Made by a program: the position numbers and the translations under genes. 41,234 nt of DNA from NCBI GenBank assembly GCA_002002485.1, contig MQVI01000020.1:1-41234 (forward strand). Reading direction: 5' to 3'. Source of the DNA: Pasteurellaceae bacterium 15-036681 (GTDB lineage: Bacteria; Pseudomonadota; Gammaproteobacteria; Enterobacterales; Pasteurellaceae). Below, piece after piece: positions 17,889 through 26,286 of this stretch. How positions within the stretch are numbered: position 1 is the stretch's first letter; each line of letters starts with the position of its first letter. A model generated the notes under the pieces. The model did not search any database. It had not been told where the DNA came from and saw only the letters and a list, made by a program, of their open reading frames with translations.

Positions 17889-18257
17889 TTAAAATAACAT
17901 AATTAATACAAATGATACGCACCATGCTATGAAGTAAGCATAGCTATGGTTTAATATTCTTGCTCTTTGAAATAAATAAACTGGAACAAAAGCAGACCAC
18001 ATTTTAAAATTGGAAGTATCAATACCGATGCGCTTCAAATATTTTTCATCAGCGATCCCTAAGGCAATATTTAGAATTAAGGTAATAAACCATAATTCAT
18101 CATTTGCAATAGCAAACATTGCTTGATAACCATCTCCATACATCACAAAAATAATGATTCCTCGCAAAAATTCACCAATAATAGGGGCAAATGCAAGAAT
18201 CCATACAAGCAAATTATTAACTTTAATTGGATTTGTTAATTTATCATCCGAAGACAT
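17889..18257 (-). CDS. Small integral membrane protein of unknown function
   Basis: A 122-residue protein with about four hydrophobic segments (near 15-40, 55-70, 85-97 and 105-122). The pattern WILAFAPIIGEFLRGI followed by FVPVYLFQRARIL resembles small uncharacterised membrane proteins that often sit beside DUF805 genes. No catalytic motif is visible. It lies between the DUF805 gene and the lipoprotein gene in the same orientation, which suggests a common operon. Confidence 0.7.
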   Translation of the reverse strand: MSSDDKLTNPIKVNNLLVWILAFAPIIGEFLRGIIIFVMYGDGYQAMFAIANDELWFITLILNIALGIADEKYLKRIGIDTSNFKMWSAFVPVYLFQRARILNHSYAYFIAWCVSFVLIMLF

Positions 18258-18316
18258 ACATAAACTCCTAAATAGAATCCCTTACAAAAAATGATAGTAA
18301 GAGATTAAAAGATAAT

Positions 18317-18715
18317 TTATTTAATATCCTTAATCTTAGGATTTTCACCATATTTATTGCTACCTGTGGTACTATCTAACGCATTACCTGATTGGCTATC
18401 CATGCACATAAATACTAATAATACGATTAGACCAATTAATGGGAGTAATGTAATTAACAACCACCAGCCACTACGTCCTGTATCATGTAAACGACGAACT
18501 GTAACTGCTAGACTAGGAATAAATACTGCAAGAGTATAAATACCGCTAATTATGCCTAATCCGCTTTGATAGTCGATCGTTCCAATAGCAACATCAATGA
18601 CTGATAAAACAATACTTGCAATCATATTAAACAACATGAAGAACCAATATTCTTTTCGTCTTGCTCTTCCTGTAAATGTTGCATATTTTTTTAACACTTC
18701 TAGATACCAATTCAT
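18317..18715 (-). CDS. DUF805 family inner-membrane protein
   Basis: A 132-residue protein of the DUF805 (YhaH/YhaI) family. It opens with NWYLEVLKKYATFTGRARRKEYWFF, the family start, has four hydrophobic segments, contains the conserved VRRLHDTGRSGWWLL motif (about 76-92), and closes with the typical GSNKYGENP tail. Function of the family is unknown. DUF805 proteins are common in phage-like and stress-related islets. Here it leads a four-gene cluster transcribed away from an XRE regulator, with overlapping promoter boxes at 18751-18781. Confidence 0.88.
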   Translation of the reverse strand: MNWYLEVLKKYATFTGRARRKEYWFFMLFNMIASIVLSVIDVAIGTIDYQSGLGIISGIYTLAVFIPSLAVTVRRLHDTGRSGWWLLITLLPLIGLIVLLVFMCMDSQSGNALDSTTGSNKYGENPKIKDIK

Positions 18716-18750
18716 AAAAATTCCTTCTTGTAAGATTGAAATGAGCTTAT

Positions 18751-18781
18751 ATTATAAATATTGAACAGATTATGCTACAAT
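18751..18781. promoter_or_regulatory. Overlapping divergent promoters between the DUF805 operon and the XRE regulator
   Basis: On the minus strand TTGTAG (18775-18780) and TATAAT (18751-18756) are 18 bases apart. On the plus strand an extended -10, TGCTACAAT (18773-18781), faces the regulator gene. The plus -10 and the minus -35 occupy the same bases, so one bound protein could block both. Repeated ATATCC-like words lie just downstream (18789-18826) and could be operator sites. Confidence 0.4.
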
Positions 18782-18842
18782 CCACAAAAGATATCCTTTA
18801 CAACCCTAAAAAGTATCCAATATCCCTTATTTGTGGTGTTCT

Positions 18843-19277
18843 ATGAAAGTAAATGAAAAATTGCGTCTATTGAGAGAATCTCGTCAATGGTCACAGGAAG
18901 AAATGGCTAATAAACTAAGTATGTCAACTAAAGGCTATGCAAAAATTGAAAGAGGTGAAACACGATCAAATTTGCCTCGTTTAGAACAAATATCTGAAAT
19001 ATTTGATATGGATGTGTGTGAATTATTAAGTTATGGTGAAGAAGGGAGATTTTCTGTTACTCACTCTGATCACACATTGAATTATTCGGTTATTTCATTG
19101 GGAAATAGCAATTTGGAAAGTGAAATACACTCTTTGCAGCTAATGTTAGCCCATAAAGATGAAATCATATCTCACAAAGAAAATATTATTGAAACTCAAC
19201 AAAGAGAATTATCTTTGTTGCGAGAGCTAATAGAAACGTTGAAAAGAGACGCCAACTGTAAAAAACAACATAATTAA
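18843..19277 (+). CDS. XRE-family transcriptional regulator with a C-terminal coiled coil
   Basis: A 144-residue regulator. Residues 4-60 form a helix-turn-helix of the XRE/Cro type (LRLLRESRQWSQEEMANKLSMSTKGYAKIERGET), and the tail (about 85-135) is a charged heptad-like helix, probably for oligomerisation. I use the ATG at 18843. A TTG twelve bases earlier is in frame but has no better ribosome-binding site. The gene faces away from the DUF805 cluster and probably controls it and itself. It resembles lone regulators of small mobile or phage-derived islets more than a full repressor with a peptidase domain. A clean terminator follows at 19282. Confidence 0.88.
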   Translation: MKVNEKLRLLRESRQWSQEEMANKLSMSTKGYAKIERGETRSNLPRLEQISEIFDMDVCELLSYGEEGRFSVTHSDHTLNYSVISLGNSNLESEIHSLQLMLAHKDEIISHKENIIETQQRELSLLRELIETLKRDANCKKQHN

Positions 19278-19281
19278 TAAC

Positions 19282-19307
19282 AAAAAACCGCCAGTCGGCG
19301 GTTTTTT
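19282..19307 (+). terminator. Terminator of the XRE regulator gene
   Basis: AAAAAACCGCC pairs with GGCGGTTTTTT around an AGTC loop, five bases after the stop. It is a textbook intrinsic terminator and separates the regulator from the small-peptide locus that begins just downstream. Confidence 0.9.
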
Positions 19308-19309
19308 AA

Positions 19310-19318
19310 TGCTATACT
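19310..19318 (+). promoter_or_regulatory. Extended -10 promoter of the small hydrophobic peptide transcript
   Basis: TGCTATACT is an extended -10 box (TGN plus TATACT, five of six with TATAAT). It is placed directly after the XRE terminator and predicts a transcript start at about 19325, exactly where the 5' arm of the leader structure (GTGCTAT) begins. No good -35 is present, as is usual for extended -10 promoters. Confidence 0.5.
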
Positions 19319-19324
19319 TCCGTT

Positions 19325-19409
19325 CGTGCTATCGGGCGATGCAATGTGTTATTTGCCGTAGCACATTGCCTAGTCGCTTAGTCTTTATAGCACTAAGGAG
19401 GTGATTTAT
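19325..19409 (+). promoter_or_regulatory. Folded 5' leader of the small-peptide mRNA
   Basis: GTGCTAT at 19326-19332 pairs with ATAGCAC at 19387-19393, ending one base before the ribosome-binding site. Inside it GCAATGTG (19341-19348) pairs with CACATTGC (19362-19369), and GCGA/TCGC can extend that stem. The 5' end of the transcript is thus locked next to AAGGAGGTGAT (19395-19404). The layout matches leaders of type I toxin mRNAs in which 5'-end pairing keeps the full-length message inactive. The structure is drawn by eye. Confidence 0.6.
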
Positions 19410-19529
19410 GTGAAAACATCAGAAATTATTACTCTGATATTGCTAGTCGCAACTCTAGCAGTTGTAGTAGGTACTAAAGTATTCGCTATACTAGATGTAC
19501 TTATTACAGTTATAACTAAATTAGCTTAA
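19410..19529 (+). CDS. 39-residue hydrophobic peptide, candidate type I toxin
   Basis: The frame begins at GTG 19410-19412, seven bases after a near-perfect AGGAGG (19397-19402). It encodes M-KTSEIITLILLVATLAV-VVGTKVFAILDVLITVITKLA in 39 codons and ends TAA at 19527-19529. There is one strong membrane helix (about residues 6-27) and a second amphipathic segment; three lysines flank the helices. Overlapping the GTG is an ATG followed immediately by TGA (19408-19413), a start-stop pair. I do not recognise a named family. Size, hydrophobicity, folded leader and the convergent antisense promoter fit a type I toxin. A small membrane regulator or chance ORF is the alternative. Confidence 0.6.
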   Translation: MKTSEIITLILLVATLAVVVGTKVFAILDVLITVITKLA

Positions 19530-19567
19530 CGGCTAGGAAGAGGTAAGATCGCAACTTGCCTCGACCT
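19412..19567 (-). ncRNA. Predicted antisense RNA to the small peptide gene (candidate antitoxin RNA)
   Basis: A minus-strand promoter at 19574-19602 predicts a start near 19567. The RNA would open with a hairpin (GAGGCAAG-loop-CTTACCTC, 19540-19562) complementary to the 3' hairpin of the peptide mRNA, then run through the whole peptide frame. A terminator-like hairpin (ATCAGA with TCTGAT, 19418-19438) followed by GTTTT on the minus strand gives a likely end near 19412, for a length of about 155 bases. The boundaries are inferred from sequence only. Confidence 0.5.
19540..19562. other. Hairpin shared by the 3' end of the peptide mRNA and the 5' end of the antisense RNA
   Basis: GAGGTAAG (19540-19547) pairs with CTTGCCTC (19555-19562) across the seven-base loop ATCGCAA. 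On both strands this makes a stem-loop with complementary loops, the arrangement used for kissing-loop initiation of sense-antisense pairing. The T-run that would make it a strong terminator is only partial (CTGTTTCT). Confidence 0.5.
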
Positions 19568-19573
19568 GTTTCT

Positions 19574-19602
19574 ATTGTATGTCTTTTCGACACACATTTC
19601 AA
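19574..19602 (-). promoter_or_regulatory. Sigma70 promoter for the antisense RNA
   Basis: On the minus strand TTGAAA (19597-19602) and TACAAT (19574-19579) are exactly 17 bases apart. Each hexamer matches consensus well (four and five of six). It lies between the ychJ stop (19608) and the peptide gene and points into the peptide gene, with no protein frame downstream on that strand. Confidence 0.6.
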
Positions 19603-19607
19603 GGTTA

Positions 19608-20069
19608 TCAAATAATCCCACAACAATGCTTAAACTTTTTCCCAGAACCACAAACACACGGCTGTTTTTGGGTTGGTAGCGACACAGTTGGATCAACAAA
19701 ATACCAACGACCATCAATCTTCACAAATAGCGAAAGCTCATGATGTGCTTTTATACCTTCTTCTGTTTGAAAGAATGCCTTAAATTCTACAGTACTATGG
19801 ATTTTACTGATATTCGGCTTATGCGCCACAATTTCTAACCCTGCCCATTGAGTTGTCTCCCCCCATTCTGCCATTGCTTGTTGGTCTAAGTATTGCTGTT
19901 GGTTAGGTACTGTGGTTGCCACAATATAGGGGATATTCACTTGGGTATAAGCCGCATAGCGAGATCGCATTAGTTGCTCGGCTGTTTCAGGCAAAGCGGT
20001 ACCATTATGGAAAGGTTCGCAGCAGTTGGCATAGGGTTGGTTAGATTGGCAAGGGCAAAGAGTTGTCAT
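19608..20069 (-). CDS. ychJ: YchJ family SEC-C motif protein
   Basis: A 153-residue protein of the UPF0225/YchJ family. It has metal-binding cysteine clusters at both ends: [19 protein letters not shown] at the N-terminus and [14 protein letters not shown], a SEC-C type zinc motif, at the C-terminus. Between them lies an NTF2-like domain ([20 protein letters not shown] through [12 protein letters not shown]). Its role is unknown. It is transcribed alone, with no strong terminator before the antisense promoter at 19602, so read-through could add to the antisense RNA. Confidence 0.93.
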   Translation of the reverse strand: MTTLCPCQSNQPYANCCEPFHNGTALPETAEQLMRSRYAAYTQVNIPYIVATTVPNQQQYLDQQAMAEWGETTQWAGLEIVAHKPNISKIHSTVEFKAFFQTEEGIKAHHELSLFVKIDGRWYFVDPTVSLPTQKQPCVCGSGKKFKHCCGII

Positions 20070-20098
20070 TAAAATTACCTGATAGATATAAATAAAAA

Positions 20099-20128
20099 AA
20101 CCTGCGCTATTCTACAATAACGCAGGTT
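20099..20128 (-). terminator. Terminator of yidC
   Basis: AACCTGCG (20099-20106) pairs with CGCAGGTT (20121-20128). On the minus strand the stem is followed by a run of T's (20092-20100). It lies 19 bases after the yidC stop. Confidence 0.85.
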
Positions 20129-20146
20129 CTATTTTAACTACTCAGC

Positions 20147-21778
20147 CTATTTTGCACGAGAGTGTAAGCCTTTTTTCTCTAGGTTACGATAGATTAACCA
20201 CTGCTGAACAATCGTAATGATATTAGAAGTTAACCAATAAAGTACTAGACCTGATGGGAACCATAAGAAGAATACGGTAAACATCACTGGCATAAAGTTC
20301 ATCACTTTTTGTTGCATAGGATCAGCAACTGGCGTTGGTGACATTTTTTGCATTAAGAACATCGAACCACCCATTAATAATGGAAGAATGTAGTATGGGT
20401 CTTGTGCTGATAAGTCTTGAATCCATGCAAAGAATGGTGCGTGGCGTAATTCCACCGCTTCCATAAATGTCCAATATAATGCGATGAAAATTGGCATTTG
20501 AAGAAGAATTGGTAAGCAACCACCCATTGGGTTTACTTTCTCTTCTTTGTATAACTTCATCATCTCTTGGCTCATACGCTGACGGTCTTCACCGAAACGT
20601 TCACGCATTTCTTGAATGCGTGGCTGCAACATACGCATTTTTGCCATTGAGGTATATTGTGCTTTGGTTAATGGGTAAAGAATTGTTTTAACCACAATCG
20701 TTACACAGATAATCGCTAAACCCCAGTTGATCACAATTTTCTGAATATTCGTCAATAACCAGAATAGTGGTTTAGCAATAAACCATGCCCAACCGTAATC
20801 CACGGTTAAGTCGAAGTTATTTGCTGCTTCGCCCATTGCTTTTTGATCTTTTGGACCAGTCCATAAGTTACTGGTAATTGTTGCTTCGCTGTTAGGCGCA
20901 ACAGTTGTTACAGGCCCACGGTAACCGATAGTTGCTACGCCATTCGCAGTACGCGTGTAGATATTGTTATCTGCATCTTGGTTTGGGATCCATGCTGACA
21001 CGAAATAGTGCTGTAATACCGCAGCCCAACCTGCTTTTGTATCAATTGAAAGATTTGCTTTCGCCATCTCATCAAAACCATATTTTTTATAGTTTACTTC
21101 TGAAGATGAATAAGCGCCACCAGTATAAGTTGGCATTGCAAAGTTGCCTGAGCTTTCAATAACTGTATGTTTTAACTGACCATAAGGCTGAACTTCAATT
21201 GCTTCTGCACTTTGGTTGTTAATTAAATAATTTACAGCAATATTGTAGCTACCACGTTTTACAGTGAAAGTTTTAGTATAAGTTACGCCATCTTTTTCAA
21301 ATACAAATGGGACAACTAATTCATCTTGACCTTCTGCTAATTTGAAGCTGTCTGCAGATACTTGGTATTGTGCACGACCTGCTGTCGTGTCGATACCGTT
21401 TTTACCCACTAAACCACTTTGAGCGGTATAAGTAATGTTTCCTTCTTGTAATAGTCCAAATGGCGTATCTGAGTGTAATTCTGCGCTATGTTTTAATAGA
21501 TCAGAATCAATAACATCACCGCCAAGCGTATCAATAGTTAAACGTAAAACATCACTTTCAATAGTGATTGTTTTACCTTTACTAGCTTGATCACTAATAG
21601 GCGAATTAGGATTAGAAGAAGCGGGTACATCGCTCGATTGAGTTGCAACTTGTTGCTGTGCTTGTGCGGCTGCTTTTTGCGCTTGGATCTCAGGATCGAA
21701 ATCTTGTTTCCATTGTGTAAAAATCAGAAACGACACAAGAAACAAGCCCATAATCAGTAAACTACGGTTTGAGTTCAT
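20147..21778 (-). CDS. yidC: Membrane protein insertase YidC
   Basis: A 543-residue inner-membrane insertase that works alone or with SecYEG to place membrane proteins. The start ATG at 21776-21778 gives the conserved N-terminal helix [21 protein letters not shown] large periplasmic beta domain (about 60-330) is followed by the five-helix core ([39 protein letters not shown] and [18 protein letters not shown]). A frame extending 19 codons upstream exists but lacks a ribosome-binding site. The usual rnpA-yidD partners are not beside it here. Confidence 0.97.
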   Translation of the reverse strand: MNSNRSLLIMGLFLVSFLIFTQWKQDFDPEIQAQKAAAQAQQQVATQSSDVPASSNPNSPISDQASKGKTITIESDVLRLTIDTLGGDVIDSDLLKHSAELHSDTPFGLLQEGNITYTAQSGLVGKNGIDTTAGRAQYQVSADSFKLAEGQDELVVPFVFEKDGVTYTKTFTVKRGSYNIAVNYLINNQSAEAIEVQPYGQLKHTVIESSGNFAMPTYTGGAYSSSEVNYKKYGFDEMAKANLSIDTKAGWAAVLQHYFVSAWIPNQDADNNIYTRTANGVATIGYRGPVTTVAPNSEATITSNLWTGPKDQKAMGEAANNFDLTVDYGWAWFIAKPLFWLLTNIQKIVINWGLAIICVTIVVKTILYPLTKAQYTSMAKMRMLQPRIQEMRERFGEDRQRMSQEMMKLYKEEKVNPMGGCLPILLQMPIFIALYWTFMEAVELRHAPFFAWIQDLSAQDPYYILPLLMGGSMFLMQKMSPTPVADPMQQKVMNFMPVMFTVFFLWFPSGLVLYWLTSNIITIVQQWLIYRNLEKKGLHSRAK

Positions 21779-21921
21779 GTTAAGTTCTCTGCGGTTAAAA
21801 GTGAATGGGAAAATCCCAGATATAGAAAAGCACACATTTTAATATAGGTTGGAAAACTATCCAATCAACTTTGATGCATATTAGTTTGATTTATAATCAA
21901 CTTTACAAAAAAATTGACCAA

Positions 21922-21953
21922 AAAAGTTCTAAGTTAACAAACATAGAACTTTT
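21922..21953 (-). terminator. Terminator of the lspA-ispH-sdhE operon
   Basis: AAAAGTTCTA pairs with TAGAACTTTT across a 12-base loop, with a T-run on either side. It lies 28 bases after the sdhE stop and also insulates yidC. Confidence 0.8.
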
Positions 21954-21980
21954 TTTATTTTAATCAACGAAAAATCGAGA

Positions 21981-22220
21981 TTAGTAATCCAATTTTGAAC
22001 GAATTAAATCAACCATTGCTTGTAATTCTGACGTTGGCGCAGGGAGTTGATTCATAAACCAACGGAATAGTTCAGGATCTGTGTAACCTAACATCTCCAC
22101 AAAAGTTGTTTGCTGTGCTTCTGTTAAGCTATCAAAGTGGTTTTGATAAAATGGCATAATCATTTTATCTAACTCACGCATACCGCGACGACATTCCCAT
22201 TCAATTTTAAAACGATTCAT
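21981..22220 (-). CDS. sdhE: FAD assembly factor SdhE
   Basis: A 79-residue helical protein of the SdhE/CptB family, which promotes covalent attachment of FAD to SdhA and FrdA. The family motif RGMRELD is at 12-18, and the rest (DKMIMPFYQNHFDSLT, EMLGYTDPELFRWFM) matches the five-helix fold. The ATG overlaps the ispH stop by one base. With frdABCD at 1090-4409 and no sdh genes here, FrdA is its likely client. Confidence 0.93.
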   Translation of the reverse strand: MNRFKIEWECRRGMRELDKMIMPFYQNHFDSLTEAQQTTFVEMLGYTDPELFRWFMNQLPAPTSELQAMVDLIRSKLDY

Positions 22221-23164
22221 TAATTAACCTCCGTGATACGAAGCTCTCTTGGCACTTCAAAAACGGTGTTCTCTTCGATACCAGCCAATTCATTCACTTC
22301 TGTTACACCTAAAGTTTTTAAGTGTTCAACAACCGACTGAACCAATACTTCCGGCGCAGAAGCCCCAGCGGTAATTCCAATGGTTGTTACACCTTCTAAC
22401 CAGCTTGGGTCAATATCCTGTGGGCCATCAATTAAGCGTGAAGGCGTGCCCATGCGAGACGCTAATTCCGCGAGACGATTAGAGTTTGATGAATTTTTTG
22501 AGCCCACTACTAACACTAATTGTGCTTGTTTGGCTAACTCACGTACCGCTTGCTGACGGTTGGTTGTTGCGTAGCAAATATCATTTTTACGTGGGCCTTG
22601 AATCGCAGGATATTTCTGCTTTAACGCTTCAATAACATCGATTGTATCATCAATCGAAAGTGTGGTTTGGGTCATAAAGGTCAAATCTTCGCCATCTTTC
22701 AATGCCAGTTTGGCAATATCTTCCACATCTTCAACTAAGAAAATACCGCCTTTTTCGTTGTCATACTGCCCCATTGTGCCGACAACTTCTGGGTGACCTT
22801 CGTGTCCGATTAAAATCGCTTTTGTGCCTTTTTTGCTTGCGCGTGCCACTTGCATGTGAACTTTAGTTACTAATGGGCAAGTTGCATCAAATACTTTTAA
22901 TTCACGATTTTTTGCTTCTTGGCGAACCGCTTGTGAAACGCCATGTGCCGAGAAAATCACGATAGCACCATCTGGCACTTCATCTAATTCTTCAACAAAA
23001 ATCGCGCCTTTCGCTTTTAAGCCATCAACCACAAAGCGGTTATGTACTACTTCATGGCGCACATAAATCGGCGCACCATGAATTTCTAAAGCAAGTTCAA
23101 CAATTGAAATCGCACGATCCACCCCCGCGCAAAAACCGCGCGGATTAGCTAAAATAATATTCAT
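22220..23164 (-). CDS. ispH: 4-hydroxy-3-methylbut-2-enyl diphosphate reductase IspH
   Basis: The last enzyme of the MEP isoprenoid pathway, making IPP and DMAPP. Three conserved cysteines that hold the [4Fe-4S] cluster are in [10 protein letters not shown] (C12), [11 protein letters not shown] and [12 protein letters not shown]. The ATG at 23162-23164 gives 314 residues; a TTG just before it also fits but overlaps the lspA stop region. It lies between lspA and sdhE in a tight operon. Isoprenoid supply links it to the ubiquinone genes elsewhere in the window. Confidence 0.97.
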   Translation of the reverse strand: MNIILANPRGFCAGVDRAISIVELALEIHGAPIYVRHEVVHNRFVVDGLKAKGAIFVEELDEVPDGAIVIFSAHGVSQAVRQEAKNRELKVFDATCPLVTKVHMQVARASKKGTKAILIGHEGHPEVVGTMGQYDNEKGGIFLVEDVEDIAKLALKDGEDLTFMTQTTLSIDDTIDVIEALKQKYPAIQGPRKNDICYATTNRQQAVRELAKQAQLVLVVGSKNSSNSNRLAELASRMGTPSRLIDGPQDIDPSWLEGVTTIGITAGASAPEVLVQSVVEHLKTLGVTEVNELAGIEENTVFEVPRELRITEVN

Positions 23165-23167
23165 CAA

Positions 23168-23659
23168 TTAATCACTCTTCTTTTTTGTTTTACGGTGCTC
23201 TAACAACGATTCTAAAATTAATAAACCTGCACCTACCACAATACCGATATCGGCAACATTAAATACAGGATAATGGTAAATATCCCAATAGAAATCAAAA
23301 AAATCAACCACATAGCCATGGTAAGCTCGATCAATTGCATTACCAATTGCACCGCCAATAATTAACGCATAGGCACAATTTTGTAATTTTAATTCTGCTT
23401 TGTTTTTAAATAGCATTACCACTAATGCGATAGAAATCACAATCGCTAGTCCTAAGAAAAAGAATTTCTGCCAGCCAGAGTGATCCGCCAAAAAGCTAAA
23501 TGCTGCCCCATAGTTACGCGCATAAGTTAAGTTAAAAATCGGCAATACATTTACACTTTCATAAAGCTGAAAGTTTTGTACCACAATATATTTTGTCCAA
23601 AGATCCACAATAATAGTGATTAGACTAAGCCAAAGCCATTTAATACCAGTTTGTTTCAT
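23168..23659 (-). CDS. lspA: Lipoprotein signal peptidase (signal peptidase II)
   Basis: A 163-residue four-helix aspartyl protease of the inner membrane that cleaves the signal peptides of diacylglyceryl-modified prolipoproteins. The conserved ARNYGAAFSF loop and the GNAIDRAYHGYVVDFFDFYW region hold the catalytic aspartates. The gene heads lspA-ispH-sdhE. Lipoproteins in this window, encoded at 17558-17878 and 40397-40882, are expected substrates. Confidence 0.97.
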   Translation of the reverse strand: MKQTGIKWLWLSLITIIVDLWTKYIVVQNFQLYESVNVLPIFNLTYARNYGAAFSFLADHSGWQKFFFLGLAIVISIALVVMLFKNKAELKLQNCAYALIIGGAIGNAIDRAYHGYVVDFFDFYWDIYHYPVFNVADIGIVVGAGLLILESLLEHRKTKKKSD

Positions 23660-23677
23660 ATTTTCCTTATTTGTTTA

Positions 23678-23751
23678 CGGACACGCGCAACCTGTCCCTA
23701 CATATGAGCATTATTTGTAGAAAGAACGTAGGGACACGATGCTCGTGTCCG
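23678..23751. repeat. Composite palindromic repeat between glnB and lspA
   Basis: Two arms are inverted copies: CGGACACGCGCAACCTGTCC (23678-23697) plus CTAC, and GTAGGGACACGATGCTCGTG (23728-23747) plus TCCG. Each arm also folds on itself (GGACACG with CGTGTCC). The 26-base centre is AT-rich. The GTAGGG-plus-palindrome pattern is shared with 7007-7032. It may end the glnB transcript. Confidence 0.6.
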
Positions 23752-23756
23752 CTAAC

Positions 23757-24699
<943 letters not shown>

Positions 24700-24811
24700 T
24701 TTTTCAAATTTATTTGCAAATAAAACAGCTTGTCATTCTACAATGAAGGGGGGATTTTCTAAAGGGTTATTTTGGATGGTTATGGGATATATAAATTACT
24801 TTCTTCGTTTT

Positions 24812-24983
24812 ACCTTCTGTCAAATCTCCCCTATCCCCTCTTTTCTAAAGAGGGGGACTGAGATCTCGAGTAAATTAAGAACGGAGGAAAATTAATATGA
24901 TTTAATAGTCTTAAATAGTTAATCCTTATCAGAATAATTCCCCTCTTTAGCAAAGAGGGGTAGGGGGAGATTTGGCAGAGGTA
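24812..24983. repeat. MITE-like element with inverted arms between mog and the ybaN-like gene
   Basis: Two arms of about 44 bases are near-perfect inverted copies. The left (24812-24855) reads TACCTTCTGTCAAATCTCCC..., and the right (24940-24983) is its reverse. Each carries an inner hairpin, CCCCTCTTT-loop-AAAGAGGGG. The 84 bases between are AT-rich with no frame. The same AAATCTCCCC-type words are widespread in Pasteurellaceae intergenic DNA, as far as I know. The 285-base gap from mog holds no gene. Confidence 0.6.
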
Positions 24984-24984
24984 A

Positions 24985-25359
24985 TTATCCCTCATAATTT
25001 TCACGGAGTGTCTTAATCTTAAAAAAGAAATAATAATATTGAAGAATCACGACCAAAACGAGAACTAAGCGCCCCCAAAAATTAGGCATAACTAAAAACG
25101 AAAAAATACAAAATGGCGCAGCAATCGCCAGAATCGTAATTTTTTGCTTCATCGTCATTGCTCGATTACGATCATACTCTTTCAAATATTTATCATAGAG
25201 TTTTGTGCCAACAAACCAGTTGTACAAGCGTTCGGAGCTTTTACCAAAAAAGTAGAGTGCCAGTAATAAAAAAGGCGTTGTGGGTAATCCTGGCACTACA
25301 ACACCTACTAAACCTAGCCCGATAAAAAGAAAGGCTAGAGTAATATAGATTAATTTCAT
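24985..25359 (-). CDS. YbaN family inner-membrane protein (DUF454)
   Basis: A 124-residue DUF454 protein with about four membrane helices. The N-terminal LGLVGVVVPGLPTTPFLLLALYFFGKSSERLYNW is the family signature (glycine/proline-rich helix pair, then a charged loop), and KYLKEYDRNRAMTMKQK is the conserved basic cytoplasmic region. Function unknown. It is transcribed alone, between a MITE-like repeat and lpxH. Confidence 0.9.
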   Translation of the reverse strand: MKLIYITLAFLFIGLGLVGVVVPGLPTTPFLLLALYFFGKSSERLYNWFVGTKLYDKYLKEYDRNRAMTMKQKITILAIAAPFCIFSFLVMPNFWGRLVLVLVVILQYYYFFFKIKTLRENYEG

Positions 25360-25436
25360 ATCGAACCAGTTAATTTAATATTGAGAATTATTCTTAATAT
25401 TATTTCAAATTAACATAAATTTCAATATCGGAGAAA

Positions 25437-26144
25437 TTAACGTTTCTCATTAAATTCAAAACTATCTGCGCTCACCGCTAATATCGATGCAGTCGCTCCC
25501 CAATCGCCTAAGACGATTCTCGTAAAATTTTGCTCAATATGTACCGCTTGTCGATGAGTATGACCATGAATCAGCCACTCGGCTTGGTTTTGTTTCACAA
25601 TTTCAGCGGTAAATTGTGGGTTTACATCCATAATCTCCGCGGATTTAGACTGCTTATCCGCTCGGCTTTTCGCTCGAATTTTTTGGGCGATTTTAATTCG
25701 TAACGATAACGGCAAACAGAGAAAGAGCCATTGGCGCCATTTTTGGTGTACTTTCTTACGGAATTGCTGATATTTGACATCATCAATACAGAGCGTATCG
25801 CCATGACAAATCAAGGTTTTTTTACCATATAAATCAATCTGTTGATAATCAGACAATAAGGTTAGCCCCGTTTCTCGTGCAAAGCGCTTGCCGATTAGAA
25901 AATCTCTGTTACCACAAATAAAATAACAAGGAATACCCTTTTCGGTCAGCGTTTTGATTGCGGTTTTTACTTTATCAATCAATTCCGACTGTTCATCATC
26001 GCCAATCCAAAAATCAAACAGATCCCCCAAAATATAAACCGCATTTGCAAGCGGGGCTTTCTCCGCCATAAATTGCAAAAATAGCTCGGTAATTTCAGGT
26101 TGGCTTTCGTTAAGATGAAGATCGGCAATAAAGTAGGTGGTCAT
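25437..26144 (-). CDS. lpxH: UDP-2,3-diacylglucosamine diphosphatase LpxH
   Basis: A 235-residue metallophosphoesterase that makes lipid X in lipid A synthesis on the inner face of the membrane. Metal-binding motifs are D8-L-H10 (ADLHL), [11 protein letters not shown] with D41, GNRDF around N79, H114 (CHGDTLC) and the C-terminal HGHTH near 193. Length and motif order are normal, consistent with a lipopolysaccharide-making Gram-negative. Confidence 0.96.
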   Translation of the reverse strand: MTTYFIADLHLNESQPEITELFLQFMAEKAPLANAVYILGDLFDFWIGDDEQSELIDKVKTAIKTLTEKGIPCYFICGNRDFLIGKRFARETGLTLLSDYQQIDLYGKKTLICHGDTLCIDDVKYQQFRKKVHQKWRQWLFLCLPLSLRIKIAQKIRAKSRADKQSKSAEIMDVNPQFTAEIVKQNQAEWLIHGHTHRQAVHIEQNFTRIVLGDWGATASILAVSADSFEFNEKR

Positions 26145-26177
26145 AGGTTAATTTATTTAGAGTGGGATGATATTTTT

Positions 26178-26270
26178 CCCATGGCTTCACGCCGTGGGTT
26201 AGGTATTAATGAGCTACTCCGTAGCTCCAGAGGAGCTTACTTATGCGTAACCTAGGGCATTAGCCCTAGG
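26178..26270. repeat. Multi-hairpin palindromic element between lpxH and the DUF1523 gene
   Basis: Three stems occur in 93 bases: CCCATGGC/GCCGTGGG (26178-26198), GAGCTAC/GTAGCTC (26211-26227, alternating with AGCTCC/GGAGCT to 26237) and CCTAGGGC/GCCCTAGG (26251-26270). No frame crosses it. The compact symmetric pattern suggests a dispersed palindromic repeat or a structured RNA. It lies between genes read in the same direction. Confidence 0.5.
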
Positions 26271-26286
26271 ACACATAAAAATAGTT

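Noticed and set aside
21779-21835. Upstream extension of yidC
   Set aside because: The YidC N-terminal helix begins at MNSNRSLL; the extra 19 codons have no ribosome-binding site.
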